Notes: generated by a model from the sequence alone, not told the origin. A stretch of DNA of 64,000 nt from Anaeromyces robustus (GCA_002104895.1 MCFG01000113.1:40001-104000), one strand, 5' to 3'; shown: positions 38,975 to 49,369, counted from the stretch's first letter. Translations and numbers: made by a program.

Positions 38975-40045
38975 TCAAATTGTTGTTCTTCTGATTCTTG
39001 TTGTTTTTTCTTTTAATGATGATTCAAATTTGTGTTCTACTGATGACGATTCAGGATGTTTTTCTACTAAAGATGATTCAAATTGTTGTTCTAACAGTTG
39101 TTGTTGTTCAACCGATGGTTCAAGTTGTTTTTCCACTGATGATTGTTGTTCTAATATTTGTTGTTGTTGTTGTTCAACTGATAGTTCAAGTTGTTTTTCT
39201 ACTGATGATTGTTGTTCTAATATTTGTTGTTGTTGTTGTTCAACTGATAGTTCAAGTTGTTCTTCTACTGATGATTGTTGTTCTAATATTTGTTGTTGTT
39301 GTTGTTCAACTGATAGTTCAAGTTGTTCTTCTACTGATGATTGTTGTTCTAACAGTTGTTGTTGTTCAACTGATAGTTCAAGTTGTTCTTCTACTGATGA
39401 TTGTTGTTCTAACAGTTGTTGCTGTTCATCTGATAGTTCAAGTTGTTTTTCTACTGATGATTGTTGTTCTAATATTTGTTGTTGTTGTTGTTCAACTGAT
39501 AGTTCAAGTTGTTCTTCTACTGATGATTGTTGTTCTAACAGTTGTTGTTGTTCAACTGATGGTTTAAGTTGTTCTTCTACTGATGATTGTTGTTCTAATA
39601 TTTGTTGTTGTTGTTGTTGTTCAAATGATGGTTCAAGTTGTTCTTCTACTGATGATTCAAGTTTTTCTTCTATTGATGATTGTTCATATTGTTTTTCATT
39701 ACCATCATTACTTTCATTAGTTATATTAACAATATTTACATGCGAATTTGATTGATTAAATTCAAACAGGGGTAGTGGGAACAATGTATTATAACTAAAA
39801 TCATTATCAGTAGATGACGACTGACATGAAACTCTTGAATTTATTAATAAATTATTATTACTACTATTTTTTATATTAAAGTTCTTGTCTCTAAAATCAT
39901 AAACATTATTATTATTATAATTATTTTCATTATAATCATCATCAAACACTACAGCATATTCTTTTTCTATTTTTTCAACTAAATGCTTTTCAGATAATGT
40001 TTCAGATTCATCTGAAGATGAGTTATTATCTGAATTATGATCCAT
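38975..40045 (-). CDS. RNF213-like gene, segment 1: N-terminus with Gln/Glu repeats
   Basis: First Met follows an AT-rich upstream region, and MDHNSDNNSSSDESETLSEK looks like a true acidic start. Residues from about 125 on are nine or ten tandem copies of a 20-22 residue unit, LEQQSSVEEQLELSVEQ plus Gln, likely disordered or coiled coil. The reading continues out of frame past a six-A run near 39004, giving KQQESEEQQFEPSNQNN and leading into segment 2. Function of this tail is unknown; the human N-terminus is also poorly conserved. Confidence 0.75.
   Translation of the reverse strand: MDHNSDNNSSSDESETLSEKHLVEKIEKEYAVVFDDDYNENNYNNNNVYDFRDKNFNIKNSSNNNLLINSRVSCQSSSTDNDFSYNTLFPLPLFEFNQSNSHVNIVNITNESNDGNEKQYEQSSIEEKLESSVEEQLEPSFEQQQQQQILEQQSSVEEQLKPSVEQQQLLEQQSSVEEQLELSVEQQQQQILEQQSSVEKQLELSDEQQQLLEQQSSVEEQLELSVEQQQLLEQQSSVEEQLELSVEQQQQQILEQQSSVEEQLELSVEQQQQQILEQQSSVEKQLELSVEQQQQQILEQQSSVEKQLEPSVEQQQLLEQQFESSLVEKHPESSSVEHKFESSLKEKTTRIRRTTI
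39030..39660 (-). repeat. 60-66-bp coding minisatellite (Gln/Glu-rich unit)
   Basis: Nine or ten copies of a unit encoding SSVEEQLELSVEQQQ. Copies differ in the number of CAA codons (two to five), always by whole codons. The antisense frames are open too and produce Cys/Ser-rich shadows. Confidence 0.9.
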
Positions 40046-41332
40046 TTAATTAAATAATAGTATATTTTAATTATTTCTTATTATAATTAAAATAATTAAA
40101 ATATAATTTAATATATATATATTATGACATAAAAAAAAAAAATTATTCAAAAAAATTTATACAATTTTTATAATTTTATATATCATACAATATTATTAAT
40201 ATTATACAATTTTGTTAAAATATTCTTTTCTAATATAATTATAACAATTATTATTTTAATAAATATTATTATACATAAGTAATATTTATATTTTCGTTAT
40301 AATAATTTTTTTTTAAATTTAAAAGTTATTTTTAAATAAGAAATATTATTATTTCATAATAATAAAATTAATAAAGATTTCTATTTTATTAAAGTTTTTT
40401 TAATTATTTTTTCTAAATTAATTATGAATAATTCATTTCTATTAAATATTATTTTAAAATTAGTGTTAAAAAATTTAATTATTAGTATTTAGAATAAATA
40501 TAATTTAAGGCGTAATTTAATATAATCATAAAATGTATTTTATTGATATATGAGACTTTCTTGTGTTATTATTTTACTAGTATAATTTGTACCTTTATTA
40601 ATTATAATGTATCTTTCTCTTAAGGATAACCAAAATTAACCATTAATTAGGATTTTTATATATAAAGTTATAAACAATATATATTTTTAAAAGATTCTTT
40701 AATAATGTATATATAATAAAATTTTAAAGTTAATAATTTTTTGATGTATTTTTTTTTTTTTCCAATAAATTAAAGATAAAAATTTTAAACTTTTTACTTA
40801 ATCTTTTTTATAATACAAGAAATTAATATTTATCTCAAAATTAAAATGAATCTTTGATATATTTTTTATTTGATACCAAAAACAAAGCAAGATCAACCAA
40901 AAAAAAAAAAAAAAGACTTTAAAAAATATTATAATTTTTCATTAAATTTTAAATTTTAAAAATAAGATTAAAAAACTTTTAACTTTATCTTTAAAATTTA
41001 TTTATTTTTATTTATTTTTATTTTTTTATACCTTATTTTTAAATTTTTCTTTAAAAATATAATGTTTTTTTATATAAAATTTATATTTATTTTTAGATAC
41101 TCTTTTTTAAAATATTGTAAAATAACAATTTTATTAATTATTAATTAAACAAAGATCAAATATAAATATACAGTTTTTTGAATATATAAAATTAAAAAAG
41201 AATATTATTAATTATCATGTTATTTTTTAATTTATATAATTTATATTTTATTATATTTTAATATATTAGATATTTTTTATATCATTTATTTTCAATAAAT
41301 TTATTAAATTATATATTTAAATATATCTAAAT
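40046..41332. other. Intergenic region upstream of the RNF213-like gene
   Basis: AT-rich, with no gene visible. It must hold the promoter of the giant minus-strand gene, but no distinct element can be named. Confidence 0.65.
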
Positions 41333-41753
41333 TCAGAAAGTTTTACAAATTATAACTTTAAGTAGATGTTCAAGTTTTTCTATTCCAATATCAATATTAC
41401 AATGATTTGTTTTATAAAATAAAACTAAATATTATTCATGGTCTCAATATGGACATTCAAAAACGTTATAAAATTTTGTTTGCTCCAATCCATAATTTTT
41501 TAATTTATTATTTTCATCTTCCTTTAATTTCAAACGCTTTATTAGGTTAAACATATTCTGATGGAAAAATATGAGTATTTGTCATTAATCCATATAATAG
41601 TTCTTTTTTTGAATGTATTGGAAGTTTAATTAAAAATCAAGTTTCAGTTGATGGTTTATTATCAATTTGAACTGTTATTAAATAAATATATTTATCCATT
41701 ATTTCAAGTAGCTTTCTAAATATTTCCACTTCTATTTTTATACTATTTTTCAT
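41333..41753 (-). pseudogene. Decayed protein gene of unknown family
   Basis: A start-like MKNSIKIEVEIFRKLLEI is followed by mixed-composition reading including LIKLPIHSKKELLYGLMTN and THIFPSEYV. In a shifted frame it continues with EDENNKLKNYGLEQTKFYNV, FECPY and NHCNIDIGIEKLEHLL. Amino-acid composition and the sharp rise in complexity over the flanks support former coding. It is broken several times. I do not recognise the family; a metal-binding end is possible from the FECPY and HC pairs. Confidence 0.6.
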
Positions 41754-41962
41754 GTATTATTTATCAGAACAAAAAGAACTTTTTTTATATTATATTTTTT
41801 TATTTCAAAACTATTTCAAAAAAAATTTTTATAATTTGTTAATATTTTAAATATAAAAATATTAAACAAAACAATCTCAAATGAAAAAAAAATATTTTAA
41901 TTATTTTTATGTATATAATAAATATTTTTTTGTTTGTTTGTCTCTGATTTTACAAAAAATAT

Positions 41963-41984
41963 TAGCATTATTATTATTATTATA

Positions 41985-42029
<45 letters not shown>

Positions 42030-42031
42030 TA

Positions 42032-42073
<42 letters not shown>

Positions 42074-42075
42074 TA

Positions 42076-42122
<47 letters not shown>
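41963..42122 (+). repeat. (TTA)n microsatellite
   Basis: About 160 bp of TTA repeats with two TTTATT interruptions. Any open frame across it is Ile/Leu/Tyr homopeptide. Confidence 0.93.
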
Positions 42123-42123
<1 letters not shown>

Positions 42124-42564
42124 ATTATTTCAAAAATAATATATAATATATAATAACAAATAGATATATAAATATAATAAATACATATATAAATATAAAT
42201 ATAACAAAGCATAAAATAAAAATAATAAATATATATATTATATAAAAAATACTTTAAACAGTTTGTTTATGTTAGATTAACATAAAATATTAATCCTTAT
42301 TACTAACTTCATATTTTTTAATAATTAATAATTCATAAGTTTATTATAAAATATATTTTATAATTACTGTTACTTCATTATGAAACTGTATTATATAAAT
42401 ATAAATATATAAAAATTTATAAATCATTAATTAATATATAAAATATTAAATAAGTTATATAATTATTTCAAAACAATTTCAAAAATTCTTATAATAGTTT
42501 TTTTTTCTATTTTATAATAATAAATATAAGTTTCATTTTATAATAATTAGTAATTATATTTAAA

Positions 42565-42969
42565 ATGAATAGAAAAAGAAGACAAGTAGGTAATAATTCT
42601 TTATTAAATAAAAAAAAGAGAGTAAAAATAAAAATGTTATACTTTAAAGAATCAAAATAATGAGGATAGTGATAATGAATCAATCCAAAATGGAAATTGT
42701 TCATTATTACCATTAAATGATTCCACATCACTTTGTCACTTTGTACTTTCAAATAAATACACAATAATAAACAAACCTAGATCAGTAATGAAGAATTACA
42801 AAAGAAACTTGAACAACTACAAAGAAATAATGAACAATTACAAAATAAAATGATAAGTAGAATTGAACATCTAGAAAGTGACAAAAAAGAATTATAAAAT
42901 GATAAGAATTCATTACAAAAAGATGAAGAAATGTTACTGGAAGATTACATAAAATATTTTAAATATTAA
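42565..42969 (+). pseudogene. Decayed coiled-coil protein gene
   Basis: Starts MNRKRRQVGNNSLLNKKKRV, a basic nuclear-localisation-like patch. It then continues in other frames as DNESIQNGNCSLLPLNDSTS and finally NEELQKKLEQLQRNNEQLQN and SRIEHLESDKKEL, a clear coiled coil, ending DYIKYFKY. The pieces are collinear but not in one frame, and one internal stop splits the coil. The small minus-strand frame 42507-42764 is its shadow. Family unknown; probably a lineage-specific coiled-coil protein. Confidence 0.55.
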
Positions 42970-44468
42970 TTATTTTCAGAATCATCAACCAATAATAATA
43001 AGATGTCATAATGATAGAGTAATATGTATATTTACTTTCATATTTTAGAGTATTACTTTTATTTTAAATAATAAAACAGTTAATTAAAAAGTAGTAGATA
43101 TTATTGAATAAATTATAAATGTTTTATATAAAATATGTTAAAAATTATTAATAAATATAAAAATGTTTTTTTTGTACTAATTATTATTACGCTATATATT
43201 TATAAATTTCAAGAATTGAACTTAATATATATTAATTAGTTTATTATTAATAAATTTCTATTTATTTTAATATAAATATTTTCATTAATAAATACAATAT
43301 TATAAATGAATGAATTATGTCAATGAAAGTTAAAAATAAAATTTATTATAATTATTACTATTATTATTACTATTATTATTATTTATATTAATAAATGCTT
43401 TATGAAAAGCCATTTTATCTAAATTTATTTATTATCAATTGAACGTTTATACATTTATCTAATTGAATTTTATTATTAAACCTTTTTTTAATTTTTTTAA
43501 AAAAAAAAATTTAGAAAATTCCATTCTTTATATATCCAACAATTAATTTTAAATTAATGGATGGTGTCAAAATTAAATTTTAATATTTTTTCTATCTTTA
43601 AAACTATTGGTTAAAATTTAATCAATAATTTTATTATCACTAAAAATTTTAAATAAAAAAATTGAAATTTATTATAAAAGTATTGATTTTATTTTTAATT
43701 TATTTAATAAATATAAAAAAAAATATTTTTTAAAGAAATGTTTTGTATAATAATACATAAATATATTATATAATAAATTATTCATTAGTATTAAAGAGTT
43801 TATTTATTATTATTTTATTGTTTTATTCATTATACAACAAATTATTAAACCTTTTTTTTTTATATTCTATATTTATTTTGTAATATGTATAACAATAAAT
43901 ATAAAAGAAATTAAAAATAAAAATAAATTATTATTTCATTTAAACTTAATAAAAAAAGGATAATAATAATAAAATGTTAAAAATGAAATAGAATTTTAAC
44001 ATTTTAATAATAAATAAAGCTTATAATATAAAATTATATTTATATTTATTATATCATTTATATTAACAATATTCTATTTATATTAAGTTTTTTATTTTCC
44101 ATTTCTAATATTTTATGATATTCTGAATTATATATAATAAATAAAAATTATAGAAGAATTTACATACTAGAATAATATAATACAATATATTATTATTATT
44201 GTTTCCAATACTCTTGTTATTGCTCTAGTATAATTATCGTTAGTAGTAACATTATTATTGGTAATAGTACTTTAATAAGGAGTTTGTGCTAATATACCCA
44301 ATTTGTTTTTATCAAAAGAAGGAAAATTATAAACTTATTTTTTGTTTTAGATTAAAAGAAGAGAATATATTTGCATGTTTTTTATTTATTATAAATAGTT
44401 ATTAATACATTTAGATTTAATACATAAATAAAAATAGATTAAAATAAAAAAAAATAATATTTAAAAAT
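42970..44468. other. AT-rich interval, little structure
   Basis: Mostly A/T. A short stretch at about 44205-44375 is more complex (for example TAATAAGGAGTTTGTGCTAA) but has no usable frame. It may be another gene remnant. Confidence 0.55.
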
Positions 44469-45209
44469 CTATAACATAAATTTAATATAAAGAAAAATAT
44501 AATAAATTTCAGAAATAATTATAATTTCAGTGTAGGGTACTATTCGAATTTCACTCCTCTCTAAATAGTAAAATAATATAAAATAAAAAAGTAACATCTG
44601 AATTAAAGATAGTGTGGGGTCCACTAAACTCTCCTTTGGGTAATCGTCATCATTTCTAGTAAAAGAAAATGACTCCAAAAACCCAGTGGTTGAAATAATA
44701 TCGCGATTCCAGATATTATTATTATGTCTTATAGATTCGACATTGATGCTCTTGGTAATAAAGGGTATTGATTTATACCTATCAAATAACAACTTGCATA
44801 TGACTGGTACTGTTTTTGTTAAAAAATCAGCCAATCTCACAAAGTATGGAATAGGAAGCTCTTTTAAACTTTTGTAAAGTTGTTCAATTAAATGATTTCG
44901 TTCCCCTTTATCGAAATGCAGCTCTTCCAGAGCTGAAGTTCCACCAAGAAGGAATAAATATATTTTATGGTTGATATATTTTTCATACTCTAAGATTGAG
45001 GTGTAATTATTATATAAAGAGTTTCTCTTTATTTTGTCTGCAAAAGTGATGAAGAGGTCATTGATGAAATATAGTGGGTTCCATCTAATAAGAGAAAAAA
45101 AAAGAGCAATCAAAGATCCAATGTTCAAAAGAATACCCTTCTTATTGCCCCTGCTCACCTTGTTGACAGCAGTGGCAATAAGAAGGGTATTCTTTTGAAA
45201 CCTTTCCAC
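44469..45209 (-). CDS. Unclassified 246-codon reading frame from a repeated sequence family
   Basis: The frame has a clearly higher GC content than the neighbourhood and a balanced composition: it contains RWNPLYFINDLFITFADKIK, LGGTSALEELHFDKGERNHL, PIPYFVRLADFLTKTVPVIC and IIPYTEI-like ends. No signal peptide, and no catalytic motif I can name. A hydrophobic stretch near the C-terminus (QMLLFYFILFYYLE) could be a membrane helix. The Met at 45209 lies inside the right arm of a hairpin, so the true start is uncertain and upstream sequence also looks coding. A diverged copy of part of it flanks the satellite at 9.2-11.67 kb, so it belongs to a multicopy family, possibly mobile. Confidence 0.5.
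   Translation of the reverse strand: MERFQKNTLLIATAVNKVSRGNKKGILLNIGSLIALFFSLIRWNPLYFINDLFITFADKIKRNSLYNNYTSILEYEKYINHKIYLFLLGGTSALEELHFDKGERNHLIEQLYKSLKELPIPYFVRLADFLTKTVPVICKLLFDRYKSIPFITKSINVESIRHNNNIWNRDIISTTGFLESFSFTRNDDDYPKESLVDPTLSLIQMLLFYFILFYYLERSEIRIVPYTEIIIISEIYYIFLYIKFML
45124..45199. repeat. Perfect 26-bp inverted repeat around a 24-bp loop
   Basis: The left arm (45124-45149) starts TTCAAAAGAATACCCTTC; the right arm (45174-45199) is its exact reverse complement. The loop CCTGCTCACCTTGTTGACAG plus CAGT can pair a few more bases (CTGCT/AGCAG). Its content, GCTCACC-TTGTTGACA-CAATAAGAAG, is the same set of words, in the same order, as a unit of the 9.5-11.6 kb satellite. Confidence 0.93.
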
Positions 45210-45545
45210 TTTTAAAGGCTATTTTCGAGTTATATACATATATCCACAGCGTAAACATATTATCCATTTGATAACTAGATTAACATGAGGGCCATAATAA
45301 TATGTTTAGAATCACAAAATTAATATTTATCATAGTTTTTACTTTTAATTCCTTGTTTATTAGCAAGATTATTCCAGTACCAATTTTTAATTTCTCTGTA
45401 TTCACTAATTGACTCATTTTTGAGTCTATCCACTAATGCACTATATTTAACGGTTAAAAGAAGAGAATCTATTAATTCTTTTATAGTGTAAAACAAGATC
45501 TTTAATAATATAATGTGAGAATTTTCATTTTTTGAAATACTTAAC
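45210..45545 (-). other. Coding-like stretch upstream of the 246-codon frame
   Basis: A minus-strand frame from about 45535 to 45335 contains ENSHIILLKILFYTIKELID, LVDRLKNESISEYREIKNWY and NNLANKQGIKSKNYDKY, a plausible protein composition. It may be an earlier exon or part of the same unclassified element. No homology recognised. Confidence 0.4.
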
Positions 45546-45578
45546 CTGTCTAGCAGCGCAAATTCCTGCGATAAGAGG

Positions 45579-45640
45579 TATCTATGTTCGAAACCCTACT
45601 ATGAGTACTTATGCTCAGGCTAGGGTTCCGAACATAGATA
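45579..45640. repeat. 21-bp imperfect inverted repeat, high complexity
   Basis: Left arm TATCTATGTTCGAAACCCTA (45579-) and right arm TAGGGTTCCGAACATAGATA (-45640), with one mismatch and a 20-bp loop. GTTCGAAACCC resembles a Pol III B box, but no tRNA fold can be drawn. It abuts the long TTTA tract. Confidence 0.85.
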
Positions 45641-45645
45641 TACTT

Positions 45646-45811
<166 letters not shown>

Positions 45812-46813
45812 AAGAAAATTTTAATACGAATTTTTAAAGAATTAACTAAATTATAATTAATGTACACCATAAAATAATTTATTATTATTAAATAATTACT
45901 GATAAATATACCCTATCAAGAATAAGACTACGAACATGTTATAAAATTTAATAATTATTTTTTAATTTTTTTTTATTACTTCTTAACAATTAACAAGATT
46001 CAATTATAAATAAATTATTAAACTTCAACAACAACTATGACATAATAATAGGAAAACAAAAGAAATACACTAATAATCATTTTAAATGAAAAATCCAAAT
46101 TGCTTAATTAAGCAATTTAAAAAAAAATTATTATTATTTATTTGAATGTTTTTATTTCTTTTTTTTTTTTATTATTAGTTTTTTTATTTATTATTATTAT
46201 CTTTCTTATTATTATTTGTATTATTTTTGTTGTTATCGTTATTATTTTTAATTTTTTTATTATTCTTAATTTTATTGTTATTTTTATTTTTATTTTTATT
46301 CTTAATTTTATTTTTATTTTTTTTTTTATTTTTACTTTTTTTTTTTCTTTTTTGTTTTTATTATTATTAATATTATTATTAATTATTACTATTATGAATA
46401 TTTTTAATTTGATATTTGTTTGGTATTAAGTTATTAGTTATTTATTATGAAAATCAAAAATTAAATTATAAATTTAAGGAAGTTCGATATTATATATGTG
46501 TGTATCCATAAATTTATATTTCAATTCAAAAAAATTTATTGGGATTTAGATAGTTAATTTTCTTTAGAAAGAAAAAAAAAATCCCATAATGAATTTAAAG
46601 AAATTAAAATTCATTGTATTTAAATTATTTAATGATTATTAAATAATTATAGGATATATATTTAGTATATATATAATATTACATTAAATATTTAAATTTA
46701 ATTTTTATGTTACATATATAAATTTTATATAAAAAATTTATAAAAAAAATCAACTTAAGTTAATATTTAACTACAAAATTTAATATATACTATTTATTTT
46801 ATATGCTTTTAAT
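45812..46813. other. AT-rich intergenic region downstream of the GH43 gene
   Basis: No gene. The plus frame at 46142-46429 is a Phe/Ile/Leu run from T-rich sequence. Confidence 0.7.
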
Positions 46814-47863
46814 CTAGTATAAACATCTAAACATTTGTTTAAAAGCATTCTTCTTCTTCTTTGGCTTTTCTTCTTTTTTAGCTTCCTTCTTTAAACTACC
46901 ATCCATTTCAATAATTCTACCATTGGCATCAAACTTAAGTTCACGGAATTTAACATTACGTTTGTGGTTAACACCATTAGAAAGTTCACAATCGTGGTAG
47001 AATAACCACCATTTTCCGTGGAATTCAAGAATAGAATGGTGAGTAGTCCAACCAAGAACTGGAGTTAAGATCTTACCACCATAAGTGTATGGACCGTAAA
47101 CATTCTTAGAAGTAGACCAAATTAAGAAATGAGTATCACCAGTAGAGTAAGTGAAGTAATATGTATCACCTTTCTTGAAAAGCCATGGACCTTCGAAGTA
47201 ACGTCTGTCATGGTCCTTACCAGTAAGTGGTTTACCGTTTTCATCAACAATAACAATATCGCGTGGATCTTCAGAAAGAGTTTTCATATCTGGATTCATT
47301 TTAGCGATTTTAGCACAAACAGCTGGAGTTTCACCAGTTGGTTCGTTATTGTTTTCATCATATTTATTATTACGGTATTTATCAAGTTGACCACCCCAAA
47401 TACCACCCCAAGTAAGGTAGTAATTCTTATCAGTATCTGGGAAAATACATGGATCAATACTGTAAGTACCTGGAATGTAATTTGGTTCTGGCTTGAATGG
47501 ACCTCTTGGGCTATCACCAATAGCAACACCAATACGGAAGAAACCATCCTTATCACGGGCTGGATAGTAGAAGTAGTATTTACCATCCTTTTCAGCACAA
47601 TCTGGAGCCCAGAGTTGTTTTGAAACCCATGGAATTTCTTCAATATCTAAAACTTTACCACAATCACGTGGAAGAGTGTTTTCGTCGTCCATTTCATAAA
47701 CATGATAATCTCTCATATCATATTGATCACCATTATCATTATCGATAGTTTCAATATCACGATCATGAGATGGGTAAATGTAAATTTTACCGTTGAAAAC
47801 GTGAGCAGATGGATCTGCTGTGTAGGTGTCAGTAACTAAAGGTTTTTGTTGAATACTAGCCAT
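46814..47863 (-). CDS. Glycoside hydrolase family 43 (bacterial-type, likely subfamily 1)
   Basis: 349 residues, single exon. GH43 five-bladed beta-propeller enzymes remove xylose or arabinose from plant xylo- and arabino-saccharides by inversion. All three catalytic acids are present: Asp17 in YTADPSAHVF (base), Asp137 in YSIDPCIFPD (pKa modulator) and Glu224 in RRYFEGPWLF (acid). DNDNGDQYDMRDYHV, KQLWAPDC and GWTTHHSI are typical of bacterial intracellular members of about 320-340 residues. There is no signal peptide and no dockerin, so it is probably cytosolic, acting on imported oligosaccharides. The C-terminus adds a lysine-rich tail KKEEKPKKKKNAFKQ of unknown role. Lack of introns, higher GC and C-ending codons suggest acquisition from rumen bacteria. 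Exact substrate (beta-xylosidase or arabinofuranosidase) is uncertain. Confidence 0.95.
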   Translation of the reverse strand: MASIQQKPLVTDTYTADPSAHVFNGKIYIYPSHDRDIETIDNDNGDQYDMRDYHVYEMDDENTLPRDCGKVLDIEEIPWVSKQLWAPDCAEKDGKYYFYYPARDKDGFFRIGVAIGDSPRGPFKPEPNYIPGTYSIDPCIFPDTDKNYYLTWGGIWGGQLDKYRNNKYDENNNEPTGETPAVCAKIAKMNPDMKTLSEDPRDIVIVDENGKPLTGKDHDRRYFEGPWLFKKGDTYYFTYSTGDTHFLIWSTSKNVYGPYTYGGKILTPVLGWTTHHSILEFHGKWWLFYHDCELSNGVNHKRNVKFRELKFDANGRIIEMDGSLKKEAKKEEKPKKKKNAFKQMFRCLY

Positions 47864-48760
47864 TTTTTTTTTAAATTAATTTAATTTGAATTTAATTCTT
47901 TAAAAAGAAAAAAAAATTGAAATTTTAAAAAAAAAAGGAAAATTCACTTTCTTTTATAATAAAAAAATTTTTTATATTAAAAAAATAATAAATAAACTTA
48001 TTATTACTTTATTATAATGTGTAATAATATAAAAAAAAAGTATGATATTATGATATTATGATATTGTGATATGAGATATGAGATTATTTTATTTTATTTT
48101 TTTAATTTCAATATTACTTTATTTCTTTTTTTATTATTATAGATTTAATTAATTAACAATATTAATTTCTTTAATATACACTACATACAATACACATTAA
48201 TTAATTAAATAATAAATAAGATTTAAATATTTAATCGATTTTATTTATCTTCATTAATAACTTTAAATTTTTTAATATTACTTTATTAAGTGATAAATAA
48301 AGATAAATATAGTTTAATTAAAAATTTAAATAATAATAATAACAATAAATTAAAAATTTTTTGTACAACATTTTGATATAAAAATTTTTAAACACTTTTT
48401 TTCTTATTTTACTTTATTTTATTTTATTTTATTTTATTTCATTTTTACTTTGTTTTGTATTTAACATTAACAATAGTAATTTATTAATTGACTAATATAT
48501 ATGGAGATGGTGGAGATGAAAAAAGTTGGTAAATGTAGTGTAATAGAATTTAACTTTGTATTGAAATATTAAGAATTTGTTCAAGATTACAATATTTTAG
48601 TGGCTTGAATATACAAAATCGATAAAATATATATATTTTATAATATAAAGATAAATCTAGATATTTAATATTTTAAAAGTAATTAAGTGGCACAAGATAT
48701 ACGAATTGATTTTCTTAGTCAATTCTTAAATGTAGTATCCTGCAAGAGACAAAGAGACAT

Positions 48761-48810
48761 ATACCATACTAAGTAATACTAATTTAATTAGTAATTACTT
48801 AATATGGTAT
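48761..48810. repeat. 50-bp imperfect palindrome
   Basis: Left arm ATACCATACTAAGTAATACT..., right arm ending AGTAATTACTTAATATGGTAT-like, about 23 bp each with one bulge and one mismatch around TTA. Could be a MITE-like remnant. Shares TAAGTAATACTAATT with the palindrome at 14336. Confidence 0.8.
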
Positions 48811-48879
48811 ACATCTATTTTATATTACATTTTTAATGTATTCCTTTATGACTAACTATATTTTATATAATAAATACCA

Positions 48880-49030
48880 AAATATTAATATATTTTCAAT
48901 CTATTTTTTTTTTTATTTATAATTAAAAATTTTAAAAATTATATATAATTATATAATAAATACAATAAATACCAAAATATTAATATATTTTCAATCTTTT
49001 TTTTATTTTTTTTTACTTATAATTAAAAAA
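48880..49030. repeat. Tandem duplication of about 85 bp
   Basis: TAAATACCAAAATATTAATA followed by TATTTTCAATCT and a T-run, then TTATAATTAAAAA, occurs twice in tandem, with nearly identical copies. Confidence 0.8.
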
Positions 49031-49369
49031 TAATATTAATATTAATAATAATAATTACAAATAATTTTTAAATTTTTTAAATACAAGTATTCTTATGATT
49101 AATAGAAAAGAAAAAAAGAAAAAAGTATTTTATTTGATGATAAAACAATCAAAATTCCATTTTTATTATATATAAAAAATGAATATGATTTTTTAGTGTA
49201 ACATTTAAAATTTAAAATAAAAAAAAAAAATATTTAAAAAAAAAAATTTTTTTTAAAAAAATGTTAATAATAATCTATAAAATCATTTATATATATTTTC
49301 GACAAATGTTGTTTTTCTATTAATATTATTATTCTTTATTATTATTATTATTATCATAATTTTAAAAGT

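Larger units (their letters stand above)
24179..40045 (-). pseudogene. Giant RNF213/mysterin-like AAA+ E3 gene, single exon with about nine interruptions
   Basis: One collinear reading spans 15.87 kb, about 5,290 codons, close to the 5,207 residues of human RNF213. The order is: disordered Gln/Asn-rich N-terminus, helical stalk, AAA+ core, E3 shell with RZ finger, C-terminal helical part. Diagnostic strings are GETGCGKT (AAA3), FIGISNW and MNRG after the AAA4 Walker B, and PPFINRFEKH. The frame changes or stops at about nine places. Six frameshifts lie in A/T runs: near 39004, 36831, 34823, 30402, 29773 and 29268. One lies at 32505, where one extra T splits the motif AACNPYR. Two TAA codons sit at 38449 and 24881. 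Walker motifs and downstream reading remain intact. This could be a young pseudogene or an intact gene with uncorrected assembly errors. I cannot decide from one sequence. Confidence 0.88.

Noticed and set aside
38967-39755. Cys/Ser-rich 262-codon plus-strand frame
   Set aside because: It is the antisense of the Gln/Glu repeat of the RNF213-like N-terminus. CAA/GAA repeats read backwards give TTG/TGT and long open frames; no independent signal.
41333-41753. HECT-type E3 or RZ finger relation for the decayed gene
   Set aside because: IKLPIHSKKELL and FECPY resemble pieces of these domains, but the order and spacing do not match, so I left the family open.
42507-42764. 85-codon minus frame
   Set aside because: Shadow of the decayed coiled-coil gene on the plus strand.
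45560-45600. tRNA-like gene suggested by GTTCGAAACCC
   Set aside because: The T stem does not pair, and no D arm, anticodon arm or acceptor stem can be drawn on either strand.
47129-47643. Two overlapping frames inside the GH43 gene
   Set aside because: Antisense and out-of-frame shadows of a well-supported enzyme.
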